From: Nitriliruptoraceae bacterium
Lineage (GTDB): Bacteria > Actinomycetota > Nitriliruptoria > Nitriliruptorales > Nitriliruptoraceae
Assembly: GCA_007120565.1 (NCBI GenBank)
Contig: SKNK01000368.1
Span: 1 to 5,868 of the forward strand
Length of the DNA: 5,868 nucleotides
Direction: 5' to 3'
The first letter of the stretch is position 1; each line of letters starts with the position of its first letter. The notes beneath the pieces were generated by a model that was not told where the DNA came from, made no database searches, and saw nothing but the letters and a program-made list of their open reading frames with translations. Below, in pieces: positions 1-5,868 of this stretch. Both the position numbers and the translations under genes were made by a program.

Positions 1-2
1 AG

Positions 3-974
3 GGTCGGCGGCTCCATGTCGCCCACGTCGGCGACTCCCGCGCCTACCTGCTCCGCGACGGCAACTTCAGTCAGCTCACCGACGACCACACCCTCGTGCA
101 ACACCTGATCGATGAGGGACAGCTCTCCAAGGAGGAGGCGGCGACCCACCCGCAACGTTCCGTGGTGACCCGGGCGATCGGTGTCTCACCGGATGTCGAT
201 GTCGATGCGATGAGCCTCGAGCTCCGTCCGGCTGACCAGGTGCTGCTGTGTTCGGACGGGCTGACCGGTGTCGTGCCCGATGAGAGGATCGCCCAGGTGC
301 TCCTCGAGGTCGACGACATCGACACCGCCTTGGACCGGCTCGTGGATATGGCCAACGATGCCGGAGGCCCGGACAACATCACCGCCGTCCTCATCCGGTT
401 CGAGGACCCCGATGCTGATATCGACCACGCCGGCCCGCAGACCGTGGTCATCGGCACCCTCAGCGACGACGGGGACAAGGACTGGGCGGGCCGCCTGGGA
501 ACGTACGGCTCATTCGGCAGTTCGCGCCCATCCTATGACGGTGCCGCCAGCGACCATGGTGACGACGCGTCACGCTTCAGCGGTCTGGTGATGCGTTCGG
601 TGGCGGTCCTGGTCGGCGTCGTCGTGCTCGGCGCCGTGCTCTACGGCGGGGGGCGCTTCTTGCTGTCCCAGAACTACTACGTTGGGCTCGACGAGGAACA
701 GGTGGTCATCTACCAGGGCTTGGATACCGAGATCGGCCCGATCCAGCTGTACCGGGTGGCCGAACGCTCGCAGTTGACCCTCGACGACGTCCCCTCGTAC
801 TTCCATCTCACCCTCCAAGAGGGCATGAACGCCGCCGACATCAACGACGCACGGCGGCGCGTCCGTGGCATCCCGACCCGCGAGGAGGAGGCCACAACGA
901 ACGACGACGAGGTAGAGGGTGGCGACCTCGATGACGACGAGGTCGAGGACGGCGACACCGACGCGACGCCGTGA
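3..974 (+). CDS. pstP: PP2C-family Ser/Thr protein phosphatase, membrane-anchored (PstP type), 5'-truncated by window
   Basis: This is the C-terminal 323 residues of a metal-dependent PPM/PP2C phosphatase; the frame is open from base 3 and the true start lies outside the window. Family motifs are clear: GDSRAYL (window residues 10-16), DDHTLV (27-32), HPQRSVVTRAIG (about 50-61), SDGL (84-87) and GGPDNIT (121-127). Asp11, Asp85 and Asp124 match the metal-binding aspartates of the family; the first metal-binding Asp of the domain would lie upstream. The catalytic part ends near residue 134. A linker of about 60 residues follows, then one membrane span (about 198-220) and an outside segment beginning NYYVG with VVIYQG, as in actinobacterial PstP. 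The end is a very acidic tail with a 10-residue tandem duplication. In known systems PstP dephosphorylates PknA/PknB and their cell-wall substrates. Its stop overlaps the rodA GTG by 4 nt, so it is very likely in one operon with rodA. The gene symbol rests on domain order and neighbours. Confidence 0.95.
   Translation, partial: GRRLHVAHVGDSRAYLLRDGNFSQLTDDHTLVQHLIDEGQLSKEEAATHPQRSVVTRAIGVSPDVDVDAMSLELRPADQVLLCSDGLTGVVPDERIAQVLLEVDDIDTALDRLVDMANDAGGPDNITAVLIRFEDPDADIDHAGPQTVVIGTLSDDGDKDWAGRLGTYGSFGSSRPSYDGAASDHGDDASRFSGLVMRSVAVLVGVVVLGAVLYGGGRFLLSQNYYVGLDEEQVVIYQGLDTEIGPIQLYRVAERSQLTLDDVPSYFHLTLQEGMNAADINDARRRVRGIPTREEEATTNDDEVEGGDLDDDEVEDGDTDATP
903..962 (+). repeat. Tandem 2 x 30-bp repeat encoding acidic decapeptides at the end of the phosphatase
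   Basis: Two adjacent 30-bp units (903-932 and 933-962) encode DDEVEGGDLD and DDEVEDGDTD. The first 24 bases of the units differ at only three positions, so the similarity is at DNA level and suggests an in-frame duplication. The repeat lies in the predicted extracytoplasmic tail of the phosphatase, about 9 bases before the rodA start codon. It also contributes the purine-rich bases upstream of rodA, but its GAGGA is about 21 bases from the GTG, too far to be a standard ribosome binding site. Confidence 0.8.
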
Positions 975-2428
975 CCGCGCGGGGGCGAGAGGCGGCTGCC
1001 GCATCACGATCGCCGAGCGCCGCCGGCCTGGCCAATCCTCGACGCATCGAGGCGCGGCTGCTGACCGGCGCCGTCCTGCTGACGGCCCTCGCCGGCATGT
1101 TGCTCGGGTGGTCGGAGTCGCCTGACCTGCCACCTGCCGCGGTCATCACCGGCGTCGCGCTAGCGGTCACCGCCATCGTCGCGCACATCACGGTGCGTCA
1201 TGCGGCACCCGACGCCGACCCTGCGATCCTGCCGCTTGCGTTCCTGTTGAACGGCATCGGACTGGTCTTCGTCCGCCGCGTGGACATCGCCGCCGGCACC
1301 GACCTCGCCGCGACCCAGACGTTGTGGACCGCCGTCAGCGTCGGGGCGCTGTGTCTGGGACTGTTGTTCGTCACCAGTGTGCGGCCGCTCGAGCGCTACC
1401 AGTACACCTTCGGGCTCGCCACGATCGTCCTGCTCCTGCTGCCGATCATCCCCTTCATCTCCGCCGGGGTCATCAACGGGGCGCGGTTGTGGATCGACGT
1501 GTTCGGGATGCGGTTCCAACCCGGGGAGGTCGCCAAGCTCACCGCCGTGCTGTTCCTGGCGGCCTACCTGGCACGCAACCGAGACATGCTGTCGGTCGCG
1601 ACCCAACGGGTCGGCCCGCTGTTCATCCCGGCGACACGCCACCTCGCCCCGGTGTTCATCGCCGCCATCGGCTCGATGGCTATCATGGCGCAGCTGCGTG
1701 ATCTGGGCTCGGCCGTGCTGTTCTTCGGCACCTTCATCGCGATGTTGTACGTCGCAACGGGACGGGTCGCCTACCCCATGCTCGGGATCGTGCTGTTCGC
1801 CTCCGCGTGCCTGATCGCCTACCAGGTCTTCTCCCACGTTCGCGTCCGAGTCCACATCTGGGTCGACCCCTGGTCGGACGTGCAGGGGTCGGCGTACCAG
1901 CTCGCCCAGAGCCTCTTCGCGCTGGGTACCGGAGGCCTCACCGGTACCGGCCTCGGCTTCGGGCGTCCGCAGGACATCCCCTTCTCATCGACGGATGCCA
2001 TCTTCGTCGTGATCGGTGAGGAGCTCGGCCTGCTCGGCGCCACCGCCGTACTGATCGCGTTCCTGCTGCTGGTGGCCCGTGGCCTGCGCATCGCACTCAC
2101 GGCACGCGATGAGTTCAGCACCTTGCTCGCCCTCGGGCTGACGGTGACCTTGGCGCTGCAGACCTTCGTGATCGTCGGCGGACTGACGCGGCTGGTCCCG
2201 CTGACGGGTATCACCTTGCCGTTCATCTCCTACGGCGGATCATCCCTGCTGGCCAACTACCTCATCGTCGCCGTGCTGTTGCGCATCAGCCACGAGTCAC
2301 GCGCTGCGGCGCGCGGCAAACCCGAGCCCGCCCAGCCATCGGCGGTGCGCCGCTCGGCGGCGAGGCAACGTGCCTCGATCGCCAACGAGTCGACCGGCCG
2401 CATCCCCACCCAGGGCGGTGACACATGA
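971..2428 (+). CDS. rodA: RodA/FtsW-family SEDS peptidoglycan glycosyltransferase
   Basis: A 485-residue polytopic membrane protein with about ten hydrophobic spans, of usual length for the SEDS family. It polymerises lipid II into glycan strands at the cytoplasmic membrane, partnered with a class B PBP, here encoded next door. SEDS signatures are present: INGARLWI (168-175), QPGEVAKL (183-190), RDLGSAVLFFGTF (243-255), YQLAQSLFALGTGGLTGTGLG (309-329), STDAIFVVIGEELGLLG (340-356) and PLTGITLPFISYGGSSLLAN (410-429). The acidic loop DPWSD (299-303) just before YQ is where the family's catalytic Asp lies; D299 or D303 is the candidate. The start is the GTG whose last two bases begin the phosphatase stop (GTGA overlap). 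No good Shine-Dalgarno is seen at normal spacing, which favours translational coupling. The N-terminal 25 or so residues and the last 45 are polar, Ala/Arg-rich and probably cytoplasmic. The name RodA rather than FtsW follows from synteny with pbpA/pknB; sequence alone leaves FtsW possible. Confidence 0.95.
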   Translation: MTARGREAAAASRSPSAAGLANPRRIEARLLTGAVLLTALAGMLLGWSESPDLPPAAVITGVALAVTAIVAHITVRHAAPDADPAILPLAFLLNGIGLVFVRRVDIAAGTDLAATQTLWTAVSVGALCLGLLFVTSVRPLERYQYTFGLATIVLLLLPIIPFISAGVINGARLWIDVFGMRFQPGEVAKLTAVLFLAAYLARNRDMLSVATQRVGPLFIPATRHLAPVFIAAIGSMAIMAQLRDLGSAVLFFGTFIAMLYVATGRVAYPMLGIVLFASACLIAYQVFSHVRVRVHIWVDPWSDVQGSAYQLAQSLFALGTGGLTGTGLGFGRPQDIPFSSTDAIFVVIGEELGLLGATAVLIAFLLLVARGLRIALTARDEFSTLLALGLTVTLALQTFVIVGGLTRLVPLTGITLPFISYGGSSLLANYLIVAVLLRISHESRAAARGKPEPAQPSAVRRSAARQRASIANESTGRIPTQGGDT

Positions 2429-3879
2429 ACCGCTCGATCGGGCGCGTCGCCACCGTCCTGCTGGTGCTGTTCGGTGCCTTGTTCGTCAACCTCAACGTCA
2501 TCACGTTGATCCAGGCTGACGACCTGGCCAACCATCCAGCGAACCGTCGCCTCATCGTGCGCGAGTACGAGCTACCTCGCGGTCCCATCGTCGTCGGTGA
2601 GGATGCGATCGCCAGCTCGGTCCCGACCGATGGCACGCTGCGCTACCTGCGGACCTACCCCGATGGGACCCGCTACGCCCACCTCACCGGGTACTACTCC
2701 CTGGTGCTGCAACGCTCGGGTCTGGAACGCTCCCTGAACGAGGAGCTGACCGGCCGACCTACCGAGGTGGTCGCCCAGAACCTCGGCGACCTGCTCGGTG
2801 GCGCCAACCGCCCGGGCAACGCCGTGCACCTCACGATCGACGGCGAGATCCAGGCAGCAGCGGAGTCCGCTCTCGACGGCCGCGAGGGCGCCGTCGTGGT
2901 CATCGACCCACGTTCCGGTGCGGTGCTCGCCAGCTACGCCAACCCCACCTTCGACCCCAACCCGCTGTCCAGTCACGATCACTCCGAGATCCGGGACGCG
3001 TGGGACCGCCTCCGTGACGCCGACGACAACCCCATGCTCGACCGTGCCACCAGTGAGCTGTACCCCCCGGGATCCACCTTCAAGCTGGTCGTCGCCGCGG
3101 CGGCACTGGAGCGAGGGGAAGCTCCGGACTCGCTGTACCCGGACGAGGCGGTCTACGACGTCCCCCAGACCTCCGCCGACATCGGCAACTTCGGCGGTGG
3201 CACCTGCGGAAGCGAGGAGACGATCAGCCTTGCCGATGCGTTCCGGGTCTCGTGCAACACCGTGTTCGCACGGCTCGGCGTGGACCTGGGCGATGAGGAT
3301 CTGATCCGGCAGTCCGAACGGTTCGGCTTCAACCGGGAGCTGCCCTACGACCTGTCGACCGCGACCAGCCAGATACCTCAGGAGCTCGATGCTCCTGCCA
3401 CCGCCCAGAGTGCCCTCGGCCAACGCGACGTGCGCGCAACCCCGCTGCACTTCGCTCTGGTGGCCGCTTCGATCGCCAACGGTGGCGAACTGCTCCGCCC
3501 ACACGTGGTCGCCAACGTGCTGAGCCCCGACGGTCAGGTCGTACGAGGTCCCGATGACGGCCCCTGGACCGGCGTCGGCAATGATGCTCGCCCGATCTCC
3601 GCCCGCACCGCGGAGCAGCTGCGACAGATGATGATCGACACCGTCCAGTCAGGGACCGGCCAAGCCGCCCAGATCGACGGTGTCGAGGTCGGTGGTAAGA
3701 CCGGTACGGCCGAAGCTGACCGTGGTCCGGTCGCCTGGTTCGTCGGGTTCGCCGGCGACGATGCCGCGATCGCGGTGGTCCTGCCCACCGAGGACGAGAG
3801 CGCCACCGGCGGCGGTGTCGCCGCGCCGGTCGCTCGACAGGTCCTCGAGGTCGCCGTAGACCGCGTTGGAGGCCGGTGA
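2425..3879 (+). CDS. pbpA: PbpA-type class B penicillin-binding protein (D,D-transpeptidase)
   Basis: A 484-residue bitopic protein that crosslinks peptidoglycan outside the membrane and probably works with the adjacent SEDS polymerase. A single N-terminal membrane anchor spans about residues 8-30, without a cleavage site. A short dimerisation/pedestal region follows (about 40-150), then the transpeptidase domain (about 155-480). All three active-site motifs are intact: STFK (nucleophile Ser217, Lys220), SCN (Ser276, Asn278) and KTGT (Lys425 to Thr428). There is no PASTA domain, and the short length fits actinobacterial PbpA rather than PBP3/FtsI. Cys261 and Cys277 (inside the SxN motif) have the spacing of a cysteine pair I recall in mycobacterial PbpA. 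The ATG overlaps the rodA stop as ATGA; AGGG about 9 bases upstream is only a weak ribosome binding site, so translation is probably coupled to rodA. In mycobacteria this protein is needed for septation and is a kinase substrate. Confidence 0.95.
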   Translation: MNRSIGRVATVLLVLFGALFVNLNVITLIQADDLANHPANRRLIVREYELPRGPIVVGEDAIASSVPTDGTLRYLRTYPDGTRYAHLTGYYSLVLQRSGLERSLNEELTGRPTEVVAQNLGDLLGGANRPGNAVHLTIDGEIQAAAESALDGREGAVVVIDPRSGAVLASYANPTFDPNPLSSHDHSEIRDAWDRLRDADDNPMLDRATSELYPPGSTFKLVVAAAALERGEAPDSLYPDEAVYDVPQTSADIGNFGGGTCGSEETISLADAFRVSCNTVFARLGVDLGDEDLIRQSERFGFNRELPYDLSTATSQIPQELDAPATAQSALGQRDVRATPLHFALVAASIANGGELLRPHVVANVLSPDGQVVRGPDDGPWTGVGNDARPISARTAEQLRQMMIDTVQSGTGQAAQIDGVEVGGKTGTAEADRGPVAWFVGFAGDDAAIAVVLPTEDESATGGGVAAPVARQVLEVAVDRVGGR

Positions 3880-3910
3880 CGGCCACCACGGATGCGGAGC
3901 CTGCACGGGT

Positions 3911-3916
3911 AGGCTC
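3911..3916 (+). promoter_or_regulatory. Possible -10 element (TAGGCT) for pknB
   Basis: The 73-bp gap between pbpA and pknB contains TAGGCT, which fits the actinobacterial TANNNT -10 pattern, about 37 bases before the pknB GTG. It would give a leader of roughly 30 bases. No convincing -35 hexamer is seen 16-18 bases upstream; the bases there are G/C-rich. This is a weak, pattern-only call. pknB could equally be transcribed by read-through from pbpA. Confidence 0.3.
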
Positions 3917-3941
3917 GCGCGCTACATCCCTACTCCCTCTC

Positions 3942-3946
3942 GGAGG
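3942..3946 (+). promoter_or_regulatory. Shine-Dalgarno (GGAGG) setting the pknB start
   Basis: GGAGG lies 6 bases before GTG 3953, near-ideal spacing. It decides the start of the kinase: the frame stays open upstream into the end of pbpA (a TTG at 3866), but the extra 29 residues have no kinase similarity and no ribosome binding site. With GTG 3953 the protein begins MSVGRVLSGRYELL, the usual start of PknB-family kinases. Confidence 0.85.
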
Positions 3947-3952
3947 CTGCCG

Positions 3953-5749
3953 GTGAGCGTTGGACGTGTCCTCTCTGGGCGCTACGAGCTCCTGCGCATC
4001 CTCGGGCGGGGCGGCATGGCCGAGGTCTACGCGGCCCGCGACCAGACGCTGGGGCGTGAGGTCGCGGTCAAGCTCCTGCTCGAACGGTTCCGCGACGACG
4101 CCGGGTTCACCCGCCGCTTCCAGGACGAGGCACGCAACGTCGCGCGGCTCAACCATCCCAACCTCGTTGCGGTCTACGACACCGGCGCTGACCAGGGCCA
4201 GCCCTACATCGTCATGGAGCTGGTCCGGGGCCGGTCGATGCAGCAGGCGATCGCTTCGGGGGGGCTGACGGAGGACCGGGCGATCGAGGTTGTCGCCGAC
4301 GTCTGCTCGGCGCTGTCGTACGCCCACAGCCAGAACCTCATCCACCGCGACATCAAGCCGGGCAACATCCTGTTGGCGGAAGACGGCACCGTGAAGGTGA
4401 CCGACTTCGGTATCGCGCGTGCGATCGACGAAGAGACGGTCACCCAGACCGCTGCGGTACTGGGTACCGCCGCCTACCTGTCACCGGAGCAGGCCCAGGG
4501 GTTCGACGTCGATGCTCGCAGCGACATCTACTCCCTCGGTGTCGTGCTCTACGAAGCGCTCACCGGCTGGCAGCCCTTCTCGGGGGACTCTCCCGTCACG
4601 ATCGCCTACCAGCACGTCCAGGAGACCCCCCGCACCCCGCGCGAACTCGACGAGAGCATCAGCCCTGCCGCAGAGGCGATCACGATGCGGGCGCTCGCGA
4701 AGAACCCTGCGAACCGCTACCAGGACGCCGCCGAGATGCGCGACGACCTGATGAACGCCCGGGTCGGCGGACCGGTCCATGCCCCAGCCGTGCTGTCTCC
4801 AGCAGAGACGACGGCGCTCCTGGAGACCACTCCCCCACCTCGCCCCGTCGACGACTCCGCCGGTCGGCGCAAGCGAGGAGCGATCTACTTCCTCGTCACC
4901 CTGCTGGCCCTGGCCGCGTTGATCGCCGCAGGATGGGTCATCGCCGGCTTGTTGGCGACCGAGGAAGGGCCACAGGTCTCGGTACCCAACGTGGTCGATC
5001 TCCCGCAGGAGCTGGCGGAGGACATGATCGTCGACAGCGGCCTGCAGGTCGGCAACGTCTCCGAACGCATCACCGACGAGGTCGAGCCCGGGATCGTGCT
5101 CGAACAGGACCCTTCAGCCGACGAGTTGGTGCCGGAAGACAGTCGGGTGAACCTGGTCGTATCGGTGGGTGAGGACACCGTCGAGGTTCCGATCATCGAG
5201 GGCCTGTCCGAGGACGAGGCGCTGGCCACACTCCGCGAAGCAGGGCTCGTCCGAGGCGAACGTGAACGCGAGTACAGCGCCGAGGTCGAAGAAGGCGTCA
5301 TCATCTCGCAGGATCCCTCCCCGGGGACCGAGGTCTCCGACGGCAGCCGGGTGAACTACGTCGTCAGCCTCGGCGAGGAGTTGGTCACGGTCCGGCCGGT
5401 GGTCAACCGCACCGAGCAGGACGCGATCGCGCGCCTCGAGGATCAGGGACTCGAGCCCGAGATCGAACGTGAGCATCATCCCACCGTCGCCGAGGGGTTC
5501 GTCATCCGGCAGGATCCCTCTGCCGGCGAGCAGGTCGCTCCCGGCTCCGTGGTCACGATCGTGGTGAGCGAGGGGCCCGAGCCAGTGGAGCCTGAGCCGT
5601 GCCCGACCGACCCGAGCATCCCCGAGGATCACCCGGACTGCGAAGAGGAGCCGGTGGAGATCCCGCCGATCGATGAGGAACCTCCTCCGGCGGAAGAGGA
5701 AGATCCCCCTCCCCCGGAGGAGGGGGCAGACGATCCTGACGACGCCTGA
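3953..5749 (+). CDS. pknB: PASTA-domain Ser/Thr protein kinase (PknB/StkP type)
   Basis: A 598-residue single-pass membrane kinase, counted from GTG 3953. The kinase domain (about 11-268) is intact: glycine loop GRGGMAEVY (18-26), VAVK with Lys40, helix-C Glu59, HRDIKPGN with catalytic Asp133, DFG (151-153), activation loop VTQTAAVLGTAAYLSPEQ (163-180), and DIYSLG (191-196). Thr164 and Thr166 align with the autophosphorylated activation-loop threonines of mycobacterial PknB. A juxtamembrane linker (about 270-308) ends in RRKR, followed by a membrane span (about 310-334). Outside are three PASTA repeats (about 341-407, 408-475, 476-541), each ending in the QDPS...V.VVS pattern; these bind muropeptides or lipid II in known members. 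The end (542-598) is a Pro/Glu/Asp-rich tail with Cys550 and Cys563, not part of any domain I recognise. Mycobacterial PknB has four PASTA repeats. The gene sits 73 bp after pbpA; no second kinase (pknA) lies between them. The likely role is control of growth and division in balance with the upstream phosphatase. Confidence 0.96.
   Translation: MSVGRVLSGRYELLRILGRGGMAEVYAARDQTLGREVAVKLLLERFRDDAGFTRRFQDEARNVARLNHPNLVAVYDTGADQGQPYIVMELVRGRSMQQAIASGGLTEDRAIEVVADVCSALSYAHSQNLIHRDIKPGNILLAEDGTVKVTDFGIARAIDEETVTQTAAVLGTAAYLSPEQAQGFDVDARSDIYSLGVVLYEALTGWQPFSGDSPVTIAYQHVQETPRTPRELDESISPAAEAITMRALAKNPANRYQDAAEMRDDLMNARVGGPVHAPAVLSPAETTALLETTPPPRPVDDSAGRRKRGAIYFLVTLLALAALIAAGWVIAGLLATEEGPQVSVPNVVDLPQELAEDMIVDSGLQVGNVSERITDEVEPGIVLEQDPSADELVPEDSRVNLVVSVGEDTVEVPIIEGLSEDEALATLREAGLVRGEREREYSAEVEEGVIISQDPSPGTEVSDGSRVNYVVSLGEELVTVRPVVNRTEQDAIARLEDQGLEPEIEREHHPTVAEGFVIRQDPSAGEQVAPGSVVTIVVSEGPEPVEPEPCPTDPSIPEDHPDCEEEPVEIPPIDEEPPPAEEEDPPPPEEGADDPDDA
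4973..5575 (+). repeat. Three PASTA repeats within pknB
   Basis: Three successive units of about 66-68 codons follow the membrane span: 4973-5173, 5174-5377 and 5378-5575. Each has a start resembling V.VP.V, a helix with an A/G-L pattern, a turn at QDPS, and a final strand VVS followed by G or EG. Units 1 and 2 start VSVPNVV and VEVPIIE. Unit 3 starts VTVRPVV and lacks the usual VP.V pattern. Units 2 and 3 share the bases GCAGGATCCCTC at QDPS, but conservation is otherwise mainly at protein level. Confidence 0.85.
5705..5726. repeat. GC-rich inverted repeat at the 3' end of pknB; possible bidirectional terminator
   Basis: CCCCCTCC (5705-5712) is a perfect reverse complement of GGAGGGGG (5719-5726), with a 6-base loop: an 8-bp all-but-one G/C stem. 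It lies inside the last codons of pknB, 20 bases before the stop codon, and about 30 bases downstream of the stop of the opposing gene. No T-run follows on either side, so it is not a classical intrinsic terminator. The codons there encode the Pro/Glu tail, which alone could produce this complementarity. Confidence 0.3.
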
Positions 5750-5755
5750 GTCGGG

Positions 5756-5868
5756 CTAGTCGACTACGACCGCCGGTTCCTCCCGGTCGAGCGAGGTCGA
5801 GGCCCAGATCTGCCTGACCACGACGATCAGACTCGCGATGCTCAACGCGAGGATCGCGATCACGATCG
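5756..5868 (-). CDS. C-terminal end of an unidentified membrane protein (partial)
   Basis: Reading the minus strand from the window edge gives 36 residues and a TAG stop at 5758-5756. The first 17 or so residues (IVIAILALSIASLIVVV) form a strongly hydrophobic, membrane-spanning stretch; the rest is a polar tail, RQIWASTSLDREEPAVVVD. Almost every codon ends in G or C, as in the four neighbouring genes, and the plus strand here has early stops in pknB's reading frame, so a minus-strand gene is the best reading. It converges on pknB with 6 bp between stops. I do not recognise the family; it does not look like the C-terminus of CrgA, a small division protein often found near this locus. The function cannot be given from this fragment. 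Confidence 0.6.
   Translation of the reverse strand, partial: IVIAILALSIASLIVVVRQIWASTSLDREEPAVVVD

Noticed and set aside
1160..1855. Minus-strand open frame (231 codons) opposite rodA
   Set aside because: It encodes a Gln/Glu/Asp/Gly-rich sequence with no motif, as expected from reverse reading of hydrophobic codons rich in G/C.
2572..3504. Long minus-strand open frame (310 codons) opposite pbpA
   Set aside because: It lies wholly antisense to a transpeptidase with intact motifs, and its product is a low-complexity Val/Gly/Arg-rich sequence with no recognisable domain. High-GC genes commonly produce such shadow frames.
3880..3952. Possible small gene or leader peptide between pbpA and pknB
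   Set aside because: The gap is only 73 bp and shows no frame with its own ribosome binding site; the only clear signal is the pknB Shine-Dalgarno.
3329..4345. Minus-strand open frame (338 codons) across pbpA and pknB
   Set aside because: It spans the junction of two well-supported genes; the product is Arg-rich in its second half and shows no domain. It is a shadow of codon bias.
5757..5766. Perfect palindrome TAGTCGACTA at the end of the minus-strand gene
   Set aside because: Ten bases overlapping a stop codon, with no second copy seen in the window; chance is a sufficient explanation and no operator family is indicated.
5841..5868. Cluster of CGATCG/GATC words at the right edge
   Set aside because: The word is frequent throughout the window because Ile ATC and Asp GAT/GAC codons beside G or C create it; no regular spacing suggests an origin or binding array.

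Overview
This window is a high-GC actinobacterial chromosomal segment. It carries the 3' part of the conserved locus that couples Ser/Thr phosphorylation to peptidoglycan synthesis. Strong G/C at third codon positions, GTG starts, 4-nt stop/start overlaps and the gene order PP2C phosphatase - RodA/FtsW - class B PBP - PASTA kinase all point to Actinomycetota. The order matches the pstP-rodA-pbpA-pknA-pknB region of Mycobacterium, except that only one kinase is present. The acidic proteins and unfamiliar tails suggest a lineage away from the model mycobacteria and streptomycetes, possibly a deep-branching class. That placement is a guess, not shown by the sequence.

Layout: (1) 3-974 (+), the C-terminal 323 residues of a membrane-anchored PP2C phosphatase (PstP type), cut by the window edge and ending in an acidic tail with a 10-residue tandem duplication. 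(2) 971-2428 (+), a RodA/FtsW SEDS glycosyltransferase overlapping the phosphatase by GTGA. (3) 2425-3879 (+), a PbpA-type class B transpeptidase overlapping rodA by ATGA. (4) 3880-3952, a 73-bp gap with a possible -10 element and a clear Shine-Dalgarno. (5) 3953-5749 (+), a PknB-type kinase with one membrane span, three PASTA repeats and an acidic, proline-rich tail with two cysteines. (6) 5756-5868 (-), the C-terminal end of an unidentified membrane protein converging on pknB with only 6 bp between the stops. A GC-rich inverted repeat lies at the 3' end of pknB.

How they work together (from family knowledge): RodA polymerises lipid II into glycan strands, PbpA crosslinks them, PknB senses cell-wall precursors or muropeptides through its PASTA repeats and phosphorylates cell-wall and division proteins, and PstP reverses this. 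The overlapping frames suggest translational coupling of phosphatase, polymerase and transpeptidase, while pknB has its own ribosome binding site and perhaps its own promoter.

No mobile element, CRISPR array, tRNA or rRNA was seen. I found no undescribed system. The unusual points are modest: lineage-specific acidic tails on both the phosphatase and the kinase, a lone kinase next to pbpA, and a weakly conserved last PASTA repeat.
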